Source: a bacterium (GTDB taxonomy: Bacteria > Pseudomonadota > Gammaproteobacteria > UBA6186 > Azoamicaceae). Taken from it: DNA of 64,000 bases. Position 1 is the first letter of the stretch. Every line of letters starts with the position of its first letter. The translations under genes were made by a program, and so were the position numbers. The stretch covers positions 1 through 64,000 of the forward strand of contig DAHXPC010000010.1 of the NCBI GenBank assembly GCA_027364575.1, in the 5' to 3' direction. Positions 27,789-37,331 of this stretch are shown in pieces. The notes under the pieces are model-generated. The model was not told the origin of the DNA. It was given only the letters and a program-made list of their open reading frames with translations, and did no database searches.

Positions 27789-30700
27789 TTATCTCCCCTG
27801 TTTATTGCTAGGGCCCGGTTTACCGGGGCTAACAACATCGGGGCTTTTTGACGTCTTTACGTCACCACTTTTCTTCTGCTTTTTAAAAAAGATACTCAAG
27901 GCTTGCAATACTTTTCCACCATCTTTTAATTCTTCTGACATTCGCTTTTCTTCATTTTTAGATTGAGAACGTTCCCAGTTAGGGTTTTGTACGCGATAGC
28001 GTTCTTTGAACGTTGGGGGAAGTTCTTTATTCAAGAATTTTGCACTTTTAATATAATTGCTGAATTCTTTCGCAGTTAATTCCCGATCCAGCCTTAGCTT
28101 TTCTTCTACATCGTGTATAATTTGGAGATGAATGGAGCGGATCTGATGTTGCTTAAGGATAACATTCATTTTTTCATTTTTAATACCCTGACTTTCTTGT
28201 ACTTCCATTTTCTCGACGTCTTTTACCGTTGTACTTAACACCTTTGCATTGGTTTTTAATTTAAAGTCTTCCAGCTTAAGGGGTTGATGACTTCTGCTTT
28301 GCCCTCTCGAGTATAGCAACGGCATGGATTGGGTCAAGACGGGTTTCGGATCTGTAATCCTTAGAATTTTGTTCTCTGCAATCCCCATTCGGGCTTTATA
28401 CTGCATTAATGATTCATGCGGTTCTTTAAGGAATATTTCTTCTAAAGCTACGCCACTGTTTTTCATATATTGAGCATATAATTTCTGCAAATAGGTATCT
28501 TCGGATTTATCTGCTTTTACATAATCATCACTCATTTTTTTTATAAATTGTGCCGTAGTTCGGCTTATGCCTTGCAAACGTTTATGGATATCCAAATCGG
28601 TTTTTTGGAAAAAATTAACAACGCGTTCTGCCGTTGTTTGTGTTTCTGTATTTGAGCTAAAACGCCCTATTATTTTTGCGATGCTGACTGCAGGGACGCC
28701 TAACGGCAACCAGCATACAAAGCTTAAAAATGCAACTGCTTTCAAAAATGGGGTAATGATTTTTTCAAACATTGGCGCTTTTCTGATCAAAAATTGATTG
28801 ATCTTAATCAACAATGTTGTTTTGCGATAAATACTTTTATTTAATGCAGTTTTAAGGTGCAACAACTGAGAAAAATTAGATGCTTTGGCGGTTCTTCGTA
28901 AAAAAGCACCCTTCTGTTGATCAAACAAAGATCGGTCCTGCTTTAACCCCTGAAGCTCAACATCACATTTCTTGATGAATTCTGCGCAATTGTTTATATA
29001 TTTAGAGCAATAGCTGTGCAATTCATCTGCTTGGATGGGCACTTTGAAGTCTATTTTTAAAATATCGTTTTGCATATTTTCGAAAAAATGCTGCAGCAGG
29101 TAGTCTTTACTCGCCTTATAATTTTGAATAATGCCTTCTATATATTGCGCTCTTTCATTTTTTATTTTTTGATATTCAGCCTCCAGCAAATACTGTTTGG
29201 CCTTATTTTTTTCAACGACTTTTTGACTTCTATTATCATATAAAAGTTCTTGAAAATGTTTTAACCTTTGTAATTCGCCGCTGAAGCCATTTCTTAAGTT
29301 GTTTTCTTTAAGACGTGTCACAATCAGATCACGGTTAAACGCTAGCGCATGCTTAGCAAGCTTTAATTGTTTAGATTTAGCCATTAATGCTTTGCCAACC
29401 CTTTCCAGTTCAAGGCGCTTTTTTTGACAAAGGGCAGAAAGTTCTTGATCACTCAGCTCTTTTGGGTTTAACAACTTTTTCTTTCTGAACAGTTTATTTT
29501 TCGCCCTTTCTCGTAGGGTTGCCAATACAGGCTTTGCAGGTGCCCGATTATGCATTTCTTCGTCGATTAAAATTAATTGTTTTTTTGCCAATAAGGGATC
29601 AAGATCCCGTGAAAGGTTATTCTGAAGCGCTATTTCTTGCCTTATCAACTCTTCTAAGGACATTTTAGAATAGTGAACAGCCGTTTGATTTTGCTCGGCT
29701 TTTAAAATATTTTTAAAAGCATTTTGAACCCCTAAGACACCTGACTGTTCTATGGCTAGTTTTTTGCTTAAGGGTGCGTCAAATTCTAATGTCCCCATGC
29801 CTTCGGTATCAATATAGGCTATATTGGGACCATATTTTTGTTGCAGTGCTTTCTCGGACATCTTAGCCGCATATAATGCCTTAGCTAAATCAATACCGGT
29901 ATCAATTTTTTGGGGTTTATCTGCATCTGGAGAGCGAAAAACCAAAGCAAATGCCTTAGGATTTCCCCCCTGTGCGGTAAGCTCATCACGGGAAACATAG
30001 GGTTCTGCGTTAAATACATTTGGTAAATTTTCTAATAACCCACCATCCACTTTTACTTTTGCTTGTCCATCATTGGATGTCTCAATCACTGGCTTATAAG
30101 CACCCGGGAAACTTGCAGAAATTCTGGCAGCAGAAATGATGGACATATTGGGTGTCTGACTTGCATTATAATATTCCAAAACGCCGTCGGTAATGTTCGA
30201 TCCGGTTAAGGTAAGCTTTTTAAATGGGCTGCCATTCGCTTCTGTTAAGGCTGCCAATTCTGCAAACGTAATATCCGGTTTACCCGTTTTTCTGGCAACA
30301 ACAGCACTCAGCCAATAGCTTAGGGCTTCCCCCTCCCACAATCCTAGATCGGTACCCAAAGCTAATCCCACCAACGCTTCGGCCTTTTCTAATTTGTCCG
30401 AAATGCTGTGGGTGGTAGCCGATGCCTTAGCAATAGTCGAAATATGACCTACATAAGGGCTTGCCATATTATGAACGGTGTCACCCACAATCGGAATTTT
30501 TTTAATCAAATCTATTTTTTCAGAAAGTGAACCGGCAAGGTCTGCTCCGCCTTTCGCCAAGTCTTTTATATGGGTAGATTCAATCCAGCCAGGCGCGGCT
30601 TTATCTTGAAAAGCATGAAAGTCTACGGCAAACATTTCTTGTCTAATTTCTTTGGCGGTACACCCAATTGCCAATAGCAGGGCTACAAGTCCACCTGCTG

Positions 30701-30899
30701 AGCTACCGGCAACTTCTTCTAATTGTGCGATTACCCCACATTTTTCCAGCTCTGCAATTGCACCGACATGCCCAATGCCTTTCATGCCACCTCCTTGGCA
30801 GGTTAGATATCGGATCCCTGATATTGCAGAGGTTTCAGGAATAATAACCTCTGGAATTGAGGAATGTGCCTGCTTGTTATGTGGGTTATCCGATGACAT
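27789..30899 (-). CDS. Patatin-like phospholipase with long helical C-terminal region
   Basis: 1036 residues. The patatin domain spans about 28-330: oxyanion glycine loop CQGGGMKGIGHVGAI (about 34-48), nucleophile serine S67 in GSSAGG, and the aspartate of the dyad in VDGGLLENLP (D285), so all catalytic parts are present. Beyond residue 400 the protein is mostly Lys/Glu/Gln-rich helix with a hydrophobic segment at about 705-730 and a disordered, basic C terminus. Bacterial patatin-like proteins of this build include the Legionella effectors VipD and VpdA-C, which hydrolyse host phospholipids, and Pseudomonas ExoU. An effector role is inference. There is no signal peptide. It starts ATG at 30899 with GGAGAG nearby, and stands alone between two short intergenic regions. 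Confidence 0.85.
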   Translation of the reverse strand: MSSDNPHNKQAHSSIPEVIIPETSAISGIRYLTCQGGGMKGIGHVGAIAELEKCGVIAQLEEVAGSSAGGLVALLLAIGCTAKEIRQEMFAVDFHAFQDKAAPGWIESTHIKDLAKGGADLAGSLSEKIDLIKKIPIVGDTVHNMASPYVGHISTIAKASATTHSISDKLEKAEALVGLALGTDLGLWEGEALSYWLSAVVARKTGKPDITFAELAALTEANGSPFKKLTLTGSNITDGVLEYYNASQTPNMSIISAARISASFPGAYKPVIETSNDGQAKVKVDGGLLENLPNVFNAEPYVSRDELTAQGGNPKAFALVFRSPDADKPQKIDTGIDLAKALYAAKMSEKALQQKYGPNIAYIDTEGMGTLEFDAPLSKKLAIEQSGVLGVQNAFKNILKAEQNQTAVHYSKMSLEELIRQEIALQNNLSRDLDPLLAKKQLILIDEEMHNRAPAKPVLATLRERAKNKLFRKKKLLNPKELSDQELSALCQKKRLELERVGKALMAKSKQLKLAKHALAFNRDLIVTRLKENNLRNGFSGELQRLKHFQELLYDNRSQKVVEKNKAKQYLLEAEYQKIKNERAQYIEGIIQNYKASKDYLLQHFFENMQNDILKIDFKVPIQADELHSYCSKYINNCAEFIKKCDVELQGLKQDRSLFDQQKGAFLRRTAKASNFSQLLHLKTALNKSIYRKTTLLIKINQFLIRKAPMFEKIITPFLKAVAFLSFVCWLPLGVPAVSIAKIIGRFSSNTETQTTAERVVNFFQKTDLDIHKRLQGISRTTAQFIKKMSDDYVKADKSEDTYLQKLYAQYMKNSGVALEEIFLKEPHESLMQYKARMGIAENKILRITDPKPVLTQSMPLLYSRGQSRSHQPLKLEDFKLKTNAKVLSTTVKDVEKMEVQESQGIKNEKMNVILKQHQIRSIHLQIIHDVEEKLRLDRELTAKEFSNYIKSAKFLNKELPPTFKERYRVQNPNWERSQSKNEEKRMSEELKDGGKVLQALSIFFKKQKKSGDVKTSKSPDVVSPGKPGPSNKQGR

Positions 30900-31152
30900 T
30901 TTTAGCTTCTCTCCATTTGTTATTTTTAGATAAATCGAAACGCACCTTATCTACCTTACTTATAGTATAGAAGATATAATTGCTAAATAACGGATTTACT
31001 TTGATTTACCATGTACATACACTGCTATTTCTTTTATTATTGGATAATTTAAAGCGCAATACGTAGTTGGAATACTAATTTTAATCGCTTAGAAACAAGA
31101 TATTCCATCAACCCAAGGAATTTAAAATGGATTTTAAATAGGGACTTTTGAC

Positions 31153-31692
31153 ATGTATGCCGTAGCAACCAGTTTGCATCATTTGTTTCCGTATCGAACC
31201 AATCCAGAACGTAATGGGTTTCAAGAATCTTTTCAAATTCAAGATTGGCAATGCCAGCAAGATAAGTCTATTGAACAAGTCAAATATGATTCCATCTACC
31301 CGAACCGTTCTATAAAATGCCTTGAGTATGAAGGATGGAGAAGGCATGTAGAAAGCCGGCAAGAACAAGAAGGCATTAGAATTATTCTCCATGTCCGCAC
31401 AATAAAAATCCAAGCTACCCTTGCAAGAATGATTGATGATATCCAATTTAACCAGATTGGTTGGCTGGAGCCTATTCGTGCGGTTTTTGAAGATCCCATA
31501 CTCGGGATAAATTTTTGTGAAAAGGCCATCGAAAAAAAACCGCATTATATTGATGATTTTTTTAAAAAAATTAACGAACTGGAACCATTTCCGGCGGAAA
31601 TTGTTGCCGATTTAAAGTGTGTTATCGCATTTAATGGGGCAGAACGTTTTATAAACAAAATGATTGAAGAAGGAAACCTAAAATGTCAATAA
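31153..31692 (+). CDS. Hypothetical protein, first of an overlapping pair
   Basis: 179 residues, soluble, no recognised domain. It is preceded by GGGA eight bases before the ATG. The sequence is mixed acidic/basic with an amphipathic C-terminal half (PILGINFCEKAIEKKPHYID, FFKKINELEPFP), suggestive of alpha helix. Its end overlaps the next gene by ten bases, so both are probably translated from one message. The opposite strand has an open frame (31108-31545) that I regard as a shadow. I cannot give a function; the pair lies between the patatin-like gene and the GGDEF/EAL gene, in an accessory stretch. Confidence 0.55.
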   Translation: MYAVATSLHHLFPYRTNPERNGFQESFQIQDWQCQQDKSIEQVKYDSIYPNRSIKCLEYEGWRRHVESRQEQEGIRIILHVRTIKIQATLARMIDDIQFNQIGWLEPIRAVFEDPILGINFCEKAIEKKPHYIDDFFKKINELEPFPAEIVADLKCVIAFNGAERFINKMIEEGNLKCQ

Positions 31693-32222
31693 AATTAGAA
31701 AAAGAAAAATTTATAAGACAAGCCCATGCATTTATAAGACCTACCGCCTTGCAGGGCATTCTCTCCCCTTTTATCGCCACTGCCAATATTTTTTTCTTAA
31801 ATGGAGAGTATGCCAAAGCACGTATGCTATTAGAGTGTATTGGCCTAGAAGATCCCCATTATATCGAGGCGGCTACTTTTAAAGATCGCATTTATGAACA
31901 AGAAATAGATGAATTAAAGAATAAGCTAAAACGATCAGAAGCCCGAGCAGAGAAAGATATGCGTGAACGGCAATTACAAGACATTCTACCGGTTATGGAT
32001 TTGGTCAATGTACACTCAGCAGAACCATCCACTATGCCCCCTCCCATTGATTTTAAAGAGAGTTTAAAAGTTTCGGCTTCTTTTGCGGATATAGCGTTGG
32101 ACAGAACTTTTGGGGAAGCTATTATTTTCTCTAATAGTGGAAAATATCAGCCTACAGCCTCTCAAGGTATTTCAAACCCTGAACCGATAGCCAATGCTAA
32201 ACGCCCAAGATTAGACAGCTAA
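31683..32222 (+). CDS. Hypothetical protein with a c-Myc-like NLS motif at the C terminus
   Basis: 179 residues starting at an ATG with AAGGAA eight bases upstream, overlapping the previous gene by ten bases. Residues about 30-60 (ATANIFFLNGEYAKARMLLE) look like a TPR-type helix pair; a coiled-coil stretch follows (about 72-105, EQEIDELKNKLKRSEARAEK). The last residues are ANAKRPRLDS, resembling the c-Myc nuclear localisation signal (PAAKRVKLD). A very similar AAKKPRLDD occurs in the WH2 protein of this window. I recognise no family. A type IV effector that enters the host nucleus is a possibility, not a demonstrated one. Confidence 0.6.
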   Translation: MSIKLEKEKFIRQAHAFIRPTALQGILSPFIATANIFFLNGEYAKARMLLECIGLEDPHYIEAATFKDRIYEQEIDELKNKLKRSEARAEKDMRERQLQDILPVMDLVNVHSAEPSTMPPPIDFKESLKVSASFADIALDRTFGEAIIFSNSGKYQPTASQGISNPEPIANAKRPRLDS

Positions 32223-32248
32223 TTTTAAAGATGCCAAGTGGATAGTCG

Positions 32249-33940
32249 TTATCTTTTTGATCTTAAAAAAAGGCTAAAATCTTCAGGATGCAGTGGTTTA
32301 GAAAAATAATACCCTTGCCATTCGTGACAACCCAGTTTTTGCAAAGCCTGTAGCTGTTCTTCTGTTTCTATCCCTACTGCAATTACCTGGATATTGCAAT
32401 GATTCGCCCTCTTAACAATGGCTTCTACGCGTGCATAATTATTTGCATCCGTTAGTATATTATGAATAAATGCTTTACTGATTTTCAAAAAATCAACTTC
32501 AAAAAGGCTCAGGTAGTCTAACGAGGCATAACTTTCCCCCACGCTATCAATAGCAATTTTCACCCCCAAATTCTTAAGTTGCTTTAAGAATAATTGGCTA
32601 TAATCAATATTTTCTAACAACCATTTTTCGGATATCTCAAACTCTAAATACTTAGGGCTAAGTCCAGTTTTAGTTAAAATATCGCTAACCGTCAGACTGA
32701 AATATTTTTCCTGCAAAATTTGCCGAGAAATATTGATGGAAATCTTTAATTTGGTTAATTCACGCTCATGCCATATTTTTATTTGCCTGCAGGCCATTTT
32801 TAATACCCACTCTGTCACTGAAATCGTTTGGTTGGTTTCTTCTGCCAAATTAAAGATTTCAGTGGGTAAAACCCGTTCTCCATTGGGAAATACCCAGCGT
32901 AATAAACCTTCTGCACCGACAATGGAATTGTCCATTATATTTACAATAGGTTGATAGACCATATGAAATTCATTATTCACAATGGCATTTCTTAAACTTT
33001 TAGACGTTTGACTTTGAATATCTACTTGCTTGTTAAATGGCGGCATTGAATATTGATAGGTATTTTGGCCGTGCGCTCTTGCAAGATGCATAGCCAGATC
33101 AGCCTCTTTTAACAAAACCTTAGCATCCGAACCATTTTCGGGGAAAACACTAATGCCGATATTTATCGTTATCGTATTTTCATGCCCGTCTTTCACAAAC
33201 GGTTTAGCAAAACTCTCTATTATTTTATTGCTTACTGCAGCTGCATCTTCGGGTTTTCGAATATCCAACAACGCAATAATAAATTCATTTTCATGCAGGC
33301 GGGCAACAATATCACTATCACGCACACAAGCGCTAAGTCTTTCTTCCAGAACCTGCAAAAGACCATCCGTATGTGCAGAACCCATGATAAAAGTATTTTT
33401 ATCGTGGATCTGTAAATACACGTGTAATATCGCTAAATTGGCTGAACGTCGATGGCTAATCGCTAAAGCTCTTTTAATTTCCTCTAAAAACGGGATCATA
33501 TTGGAAAGGCCGGTATCAGAATCCACGTAGGCAATCTTTGTGTTCAATACTTTCAATGTGCTTGACATTTTATCGATTTGGAATTTGAATTTATTCACTA
33601 AATTCGCTAACATTTTGACTTTGGTTATAGTTTGTTGCGCCTCTCCTTTGGACAAGACATCATCACAGCCCAAATCTAGCCAGCGTTCTGCATCCAGATC
33701 TTTATTCAAAACAACAATAAAAGGCAAAAATATTTGCAAAGCGTCTTTTTTGGTTTTCAATAAAAGATTCAGCCATTGATATGCACTTGCCTCATCCATA
33801 AATACCAAATCGGCTTGCAACAGCGATTCTGCAGAATACTGTGCCCGATACCCTAATTCTTTGAGTGTGTTGGGTAACAGGGGTGAAAATTCCTCATTTT
33901 TATTGAGAATAACGATATTCAGATCGGATTTAGATTCCAT
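32249..33940 (-). CDS. Receiver-like, degenerate GGDEF and EAL domain protein
   Basis: 563 residues in three modules. Residues 1-115 resemble a response-regulator receiver fold (LNIVILNKNEEFSPLLPNTL; LPFIVVLNKD) without a clear phospho-acceptor. About 135-300 is GGDEF-like, but the active-site loop reads RLHENEFIIAL instead of RxGGDEF, so cyclase activity is unlikely. About 315-560 is EAL: GAEGLLRW (EAL as EGL), INISRQ, FEISEKW, then AIDSVGESYASLDYL where DDFGTGYSSL is expected, and AVGIETEEQ where AEGVE is usual. Loss of the second Asp and of the first Glu of AEGVE predicts no hydrolysis either, so it is probably a c-di-GMP receptor or pure protein-contact module. A GGGGTCAA-type motif abuts its start. 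Confidence 0.8.
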   Translation of the reverse strand: MESKSDLNIVILNKNEEFSPLLPNTLKELGYRAQYSAESLLQADLVFMDEASAYQWLNLLLKTKKDALQIFLPFIVVLNKDLDAERWLDLGCDDVLSKGEAQQTITKVKMLANLVNKFKFQIDKMSSTLKVLNTKIAYVDSDTGLSNMIPFLEEIKRALAISHRRSANLAILHVYLQIHDKNTFIMGSAHTDGLLQVLEERLSACVRDSDIVARLHENEFIIALLDIRKPEDAAAVSNKIIESFAKPFVKDGHENTITINIGISVFPENGSDAKVLLKEADLAMHLARAHGQNTYQYSMPPFNKQVDIQSQTSKSLRNAIVNNEFHMVYQPIVNIMDNSIVGAEGLLRWVFPNGERVLPTEIFNLAEETNQTISVTEWVLKMACRQIKIWHERELTKLKISINISRQILQEKYFSLTVSDILTKTGLSPKYLEFEISEKWLLENIDYSQLFLKQLKNLGVKIAIDSVGESYASLDYLSLFEVDFLKISKAFIHNILTDANNYARVEAIVKRANHCNIQVIAVGIETEEQLQALQKLGCHEWQGYYFSKPLHPEDFSLFLRSKR

Positions 33941-33955
33941 CCAGACTTGACCCCA
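33941..33955 (-). repeat. GGGGTCAAGTCTGG motif directly upstream of the GGDEF/EAL start
   Basis: On the minus strand the sequence reads TGGGGTCAAGTCTGG immediately before the ATG at 33940. It is close to motifs at 27646-27662 and 27784-27767. No partner copy was found nearby on this side. Confidence 0.4.
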
Positions 33956-34024
33956 TTAAGACCTACTTATTTTTAGTATAATAGGCTTTTCTGCACCCTG
34001 CTTTATCGATTCAGATTTTCGCCT

Positions 34025-35803
34025 TTATACTAACGCTTCCATATGCACCACCTGCATATCTACTTTTCGTTCATTCCTAAAGTTATTGATCTTAATCGAA
34101 AAAGCGACTTTAACGGTGTCCCCAGCTTGCACATAGATCGGAGCGCTAGGCGTTTGGCGTATTTTGAACCATACCCCTTCTACGCGTTTGCCTTCGGCCT
34201 CTAAGCGTACACGTGCATGCGTGCCATCTCCAATAAACCGCAGCTCTTTTAAGGTGGCGACCACCTCAAAAACAGGTGTTTCAAACTCTCTGCCAAAAGG
34301 TTCTAATTGGCTTAGAGTATTGATCAAATCAAAATTCAATGCGTTTAAAGAAAGAGGCCCATCGGTCCAAATAACGGGCAACAGTACTTCCTCGGCCAAC
34401 TGTAGACAGGCTGCAGCCTCAAATGTTGCAGAAAAAAGCTCAAAATCCGCCAATTTTAAGGTTAGTCCCCCCGCGCCTTTATGTCCTCCAAATGCTATCA
34501 AAATATGAGGATGCTGATCGGCAACATATTGTAAGGCCTGGCGAACATGAAATTTTTCAACCCCGCGTATTGAACCCGAAATAACACCCGGAACCCCTAA
34601 TTTTGGCGCAAAAAATGCGGTAGGTCGGCCATAAATATCTTTGATGCGGCTAGCAGCAATGCCATGCACCCCAGTATGACTTTCTTGCAAATAGATGCAT
34701 AAACTGCTTCTACCTTGATCAACTTGCGATTTTGCTTTGCTCAAGCCTTGCAGCACGATATTCTGCTGGATATTTTTACGTTCTTTATTGTGATCTTCTA
34801 ATGCAAATAGCCCTGCCATTGCTTCTTCATCTGTTTCTGCCAATAAAAAATTAACCGACCCAAAAGCGCAAGACAACCTGCCATCACTATTTAGTAAGGG
34901 TCCAATGCGAAATCCTAAATCCTCAGAATTCAAAGGTTCTTTCAGATCGCTTAGGATGGCTCGCCAACAGGGTCGTTTTCCTTCTGTGATTAACCGTATT
35001 CCATACGCCACCACTGCGCGGTTATTAATACTGCGCGCCATGCTAACACAATCGGCAATTGTGCCCACCGCCACAAAATCTAAGGAATCCATGAGTGTGG
35101 GTACCGTAGCGCATAAATGCCCTCTTTCAATTAATACCTGACGGGTGGCTGCCATTAAAAGCCAGGCGACCATACAACCCGCAATATACGGATCGCCATA
35201 GCCACATTCGCTACGGGTTGGATTTAAACAGGCATAAGCGCTAAGCGGCGCACCTTCTACCGGAATTTCGTGATGATCGGTAATAATCACATCAATACCC
35301 GCCGCCTTGAGTTGTTTAATGCGTGGTTCATCCGAAGATCCATTATCGGCTGTTATGACTAATGAACAGCGAGGGGAGTCGGATAGGATCCTTTTGGCGA
35401 CGGGCTCGGATAATCCATAGCCTTCTGTTAAACGATGTCCGATATAAGAAAGAATTTTTTGCTTAGGATGTTTAAAATGATGAATTAAATTATGAAACAG
35501 AACGGCATGACTGGTTTGCCCATCACAATCGTGATCCGTTTCAATGCCTATGTATTCTGCATTGATAATGGCATCTGCCACACGGCTGGCTGCACGCTCT
35601 ATATCTTTTAGATTTAGGGGCGAGGATAAATTTTTAAGTTTGGGCGATATCGCCTGCAATAACGGAATATGGCTGGGTAAAGGGCGAGAGGCCACAATTC
35701 TTGCGACGATAGGATGCAAACCCGCCTCGATACCGTGTTGTTCTATCGCCTTATCATAGGGCTTAATTTTGATAACCGGTTTTGGCAAGTCAACTTCAAC
35801 CAC
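34025..35803 (-). CDS. recJ: Single-stranded-DNA exonuclease RecJ
   Basis: A 592-residue 5'-3' exonuclease of recombinational repair (RecF pathway) and mismatch repair. The DHH phosphoesterase motifs are clear: IETDHDCDGQTSH (motif I, about 100), ITADNGSSDE (II), ITDHHE (III), and VAVGTIADCV (IV), then the DHHA1 region including AFGGHKGAGGLTL and a C-terminal OB-fold domain (about 470-590). The length is normal. It is divergent from the small Mth938-like gene, with about 80 bases between them. The motif I sequence DHDCDG is a standard RecJ form. Confidence 0.94.
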   Translation of the reverse strand: MVEVDLPKPVIKIKPYDKAIEQHGIEAGLHPIVARIVASRPLPSHIPLLQAISPKLKNLSSPLNLKDIERAASRVADAIINAEYIGIETDHDCDGQTSHAVLFHNLIHHFKHPKQKILSYIGHRLTEGYGLSEPVAKRILSDSPRCSLVITADNGSSDEPRIKQLKAAGIDVIITDHHEIPVEGAPLSAYACLNPTRSECGYGDPYIAGCMVAWLLMAATRQVLIERGHLCATVPTLMDSLDFVAVGTIADCVSMARSINNRAVVAYGIRLITEGKRPCWRAILSDLKEPLNSEDLGFRIGPLLNSDGRLSCAFGSVNFLLAETDEEAMAGLFALEDHNKERKNIQQNIVLQGLSKAKSQVDQGRSSLCIYLQESHTGVHGIAASRIKDIYGRPTAFFAPKLGVPGVISGSIRGVEKFHVRQALQYVADQHPHILIAFGGHKGAGGLTLKLADFELFSATFEAAACLQLAEEVLLPVIWTDGPLSLNALNFDLINTLSQLEPFGREFETPVFEVVATLKELRFIGDGTHARVRLEAEGKRVEGVWFKIRQTPSAPIYVQAGDTVKVAFSIKINNFRNERKVDMQVVHMEALV

Positions 35804-35885
35804 AGATCTAATCCTTAAGTTCGCAGAGCGCTTATTGAAAAATAAATACCCCCCATTTTAGAAGTTTTTTTGTATAATGAACAGC

Positions 35886-36254
35886 ATGGAATTTTCACTC
35901 GACAATGGCAACGCACTTTATCAAATTAAATCTTATAAAGCTGGCATCGTTACAGTTAATAAACTTGCTTATGGCTGCCCGATTCTACTATCGCCTACCG
36001 AACTGCTTGCGCCTTGGGGGCCAGCCACCCTCAGCGAACTGTCTGAAGCGCATATTCAATTGCTACTCTCTTTTAAACCGCAAATCGTTCTCATCGGGAC
36101 TGGGGTAGCAATGCGCTTTCTGAATGCCAAAATTTTTGCCCCCCTGATGGAAAGCAATATTGGCTTTGAGATAATGGATACTTCGGCAGCGTGTAGAACG
36201 TACACGCTGTTAATGGCCGAAGGCAGAAATGTTATTGCCGGATTATTTACTTAA
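35886..36254 (+). CDS. Mth938-like domain protein (DUF498/NDUFAF3 family)
   Basis: About 122 residues. The fold-defining pattern includes NKLAYGCPILLSPTELLAPW, then QIVLIGTGVAMRFLNAK and GFEIMDTSAACRTYTLLMAE, matching the family that includes mitochondrial NDUFAF3 and bacterial Xcc1710; the bacterial role is unknown. The first ATG at 35877 overlaps a TATAAT box (35873-35878). Transcription would then begin at about 35885, so I prefer the second ATG at 35886, possibly on a leaderless message. It is divergent from recJ. The downstream membrane protein gene is convergent with a gap of only four bases. Confidence 0.85.
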   Translation: MEFSLDNGNALYQIKSYKAGIVTVNKLAYGCPILLSPTELLAPWGPATLSELSEAHIQLLLSFKPQIVLIGTGVAMRFLNAKIFAPLMESNIGFEIMDTSAACRTYTLLMAEGRNVIAGLFT

Positions 36255-36258
36255 CCGA

Positions 36259-37185
36259 TTAATCCTCTTTTAAGCCACAAGCCCCCCCCACTGCTCCGGC
36301 AATGACACCGCATAAAAGAATCAAGAAGTTCATTAATGCAACTTGACTAAGGATACTGGCAATTTCTTTGCTGACATCTCGAGTAGCTTGAAGTGCTTTT
36401 TCTTTTGCATCTTTATACACAGCTTGCCATTCATCAATTGCCTGATTAATTTCTTCAGGTGTTTTTCCGGTTAATTCCACGAATGATTTGACTAATTCAT
36501 TTCTCGATTCTGCTACATTATCTTCGCCAATAGTGTTTAAATATTTAACGATTTGTTTTTCTAGCTTTGCTTTGATTTTCTCAGGCGCTATTTCTCCAGC
36601 TACCCTGTTCGAAGGATCGACGTTTTTATTAATAAAATCATTGGCCTTTTCGTTAATTTTATCAATTAGAGGTTGTAAGTCAGGTATCGCTTTTTTAACT
36701 TTATTGCTAATGTCGGGTGAAAGTTGGGCTGCACCCTTTAGTGCTTTTCCGACCATTGAAGCGCCATCCTTCGCCATTGAAGCCGACATGGAAATAGCCT
36801 GGTTAAGCACACTGAATGAATTGCTAAATATAGCGCCGGCCGCAGAAGCCATAATAAACAAGGAGAGCAATATTGAAATTCCACTAACCATAGCGCCATG
36901 CATAATACCGGTCTCGGTGCTGTCGGCATCGCTAAAGTGACTAGCAACCCAACCGCCGCTATACATGGCCGCTGTCGTCGATAATATCAACCAGGCGACA
37001 GTACCAAAACCCAGAGGTCGAATGACTGTATTCGAATGCGAAAATACCGAAAATCCAATAGCCGTCCCTAATAAATTGACAAGTACTCCGATGATGGACG
37101 CTACGACCACACCTGCTGCAACGGAACTCCAGCGAATGAACTCATAGTCTATATATTTTTCACGAGTGTTAGCAAAAGCGTTCAT
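36259..37185 (-). CDS. Multi-pass membrane protein, unknown
   Basis: 308 residues. Three hydrophobic segments occupy the first 125 residues (SVAAGVVVASIIGVLVNLLG; FGTVAWLILSTTAAMYSGGW; GAMVSGISILLSLFIMASAA). A long hydrophilic helical region (about 135-280) and a final helix (MNFLILLCGVIAGAVGGAC) follow. The soluble part is rich in Lys, Glu and Asn and carries a NKNVDPSN stretch. Similar proteins with GGW..SHF motifs occur in many proteobacteria without a known role. The upstream region on the minus strand has a plausible ribosome site. It is monocistronic as far as can be seen. Confidence 0.7.
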   Translation of the reverse strand: MNAFANTREKYIDYEFIRWSSVAAGVVVASIIGVLVNLLGTAIGFSVFSHSNTVIRPLGFGTVAWLILSTTAAMYSGGWVASHFSDADSTETGIMHGAMVSGISILLSLFIMASAAGAIFSNSFSVLNQAISMSASMAKDGASMVGKALKGAAQLSPDISNKVKKAIPDLQPLIDKINEKANDFINKNVDPSNRVAGEIAPEKIKAKLEKQIVKYLNTIGEDNVAESRNELVKSFVELTGKTPEEINQAIDEWQAVYKDAKEKALQATRDVSKEIASILSQVALMNFLILLCGVIAGAVGGACGLKED

Positions 37186-37331
37186 AACATACTCCCAAAT
37201 AAATAATGTCTATTTAAAGTATATAGAAGACGCTAGCTATTCTACTACTAGGGTTTCCCCTATTTATTATTTTTTTCTAGATTGAATTCGGTTATGTTTG
37301 ACGTAATGCTATTTAAATAGATTTGTACCGA

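Noticed and set aside
31108..31545. Minus-strand open frame of 145 codons
   Set aside because: Antisense to the 31153-31692 gene, which has a ribosome site and is coupled to its neighbour; the minus-strand translation looks like a shadow.
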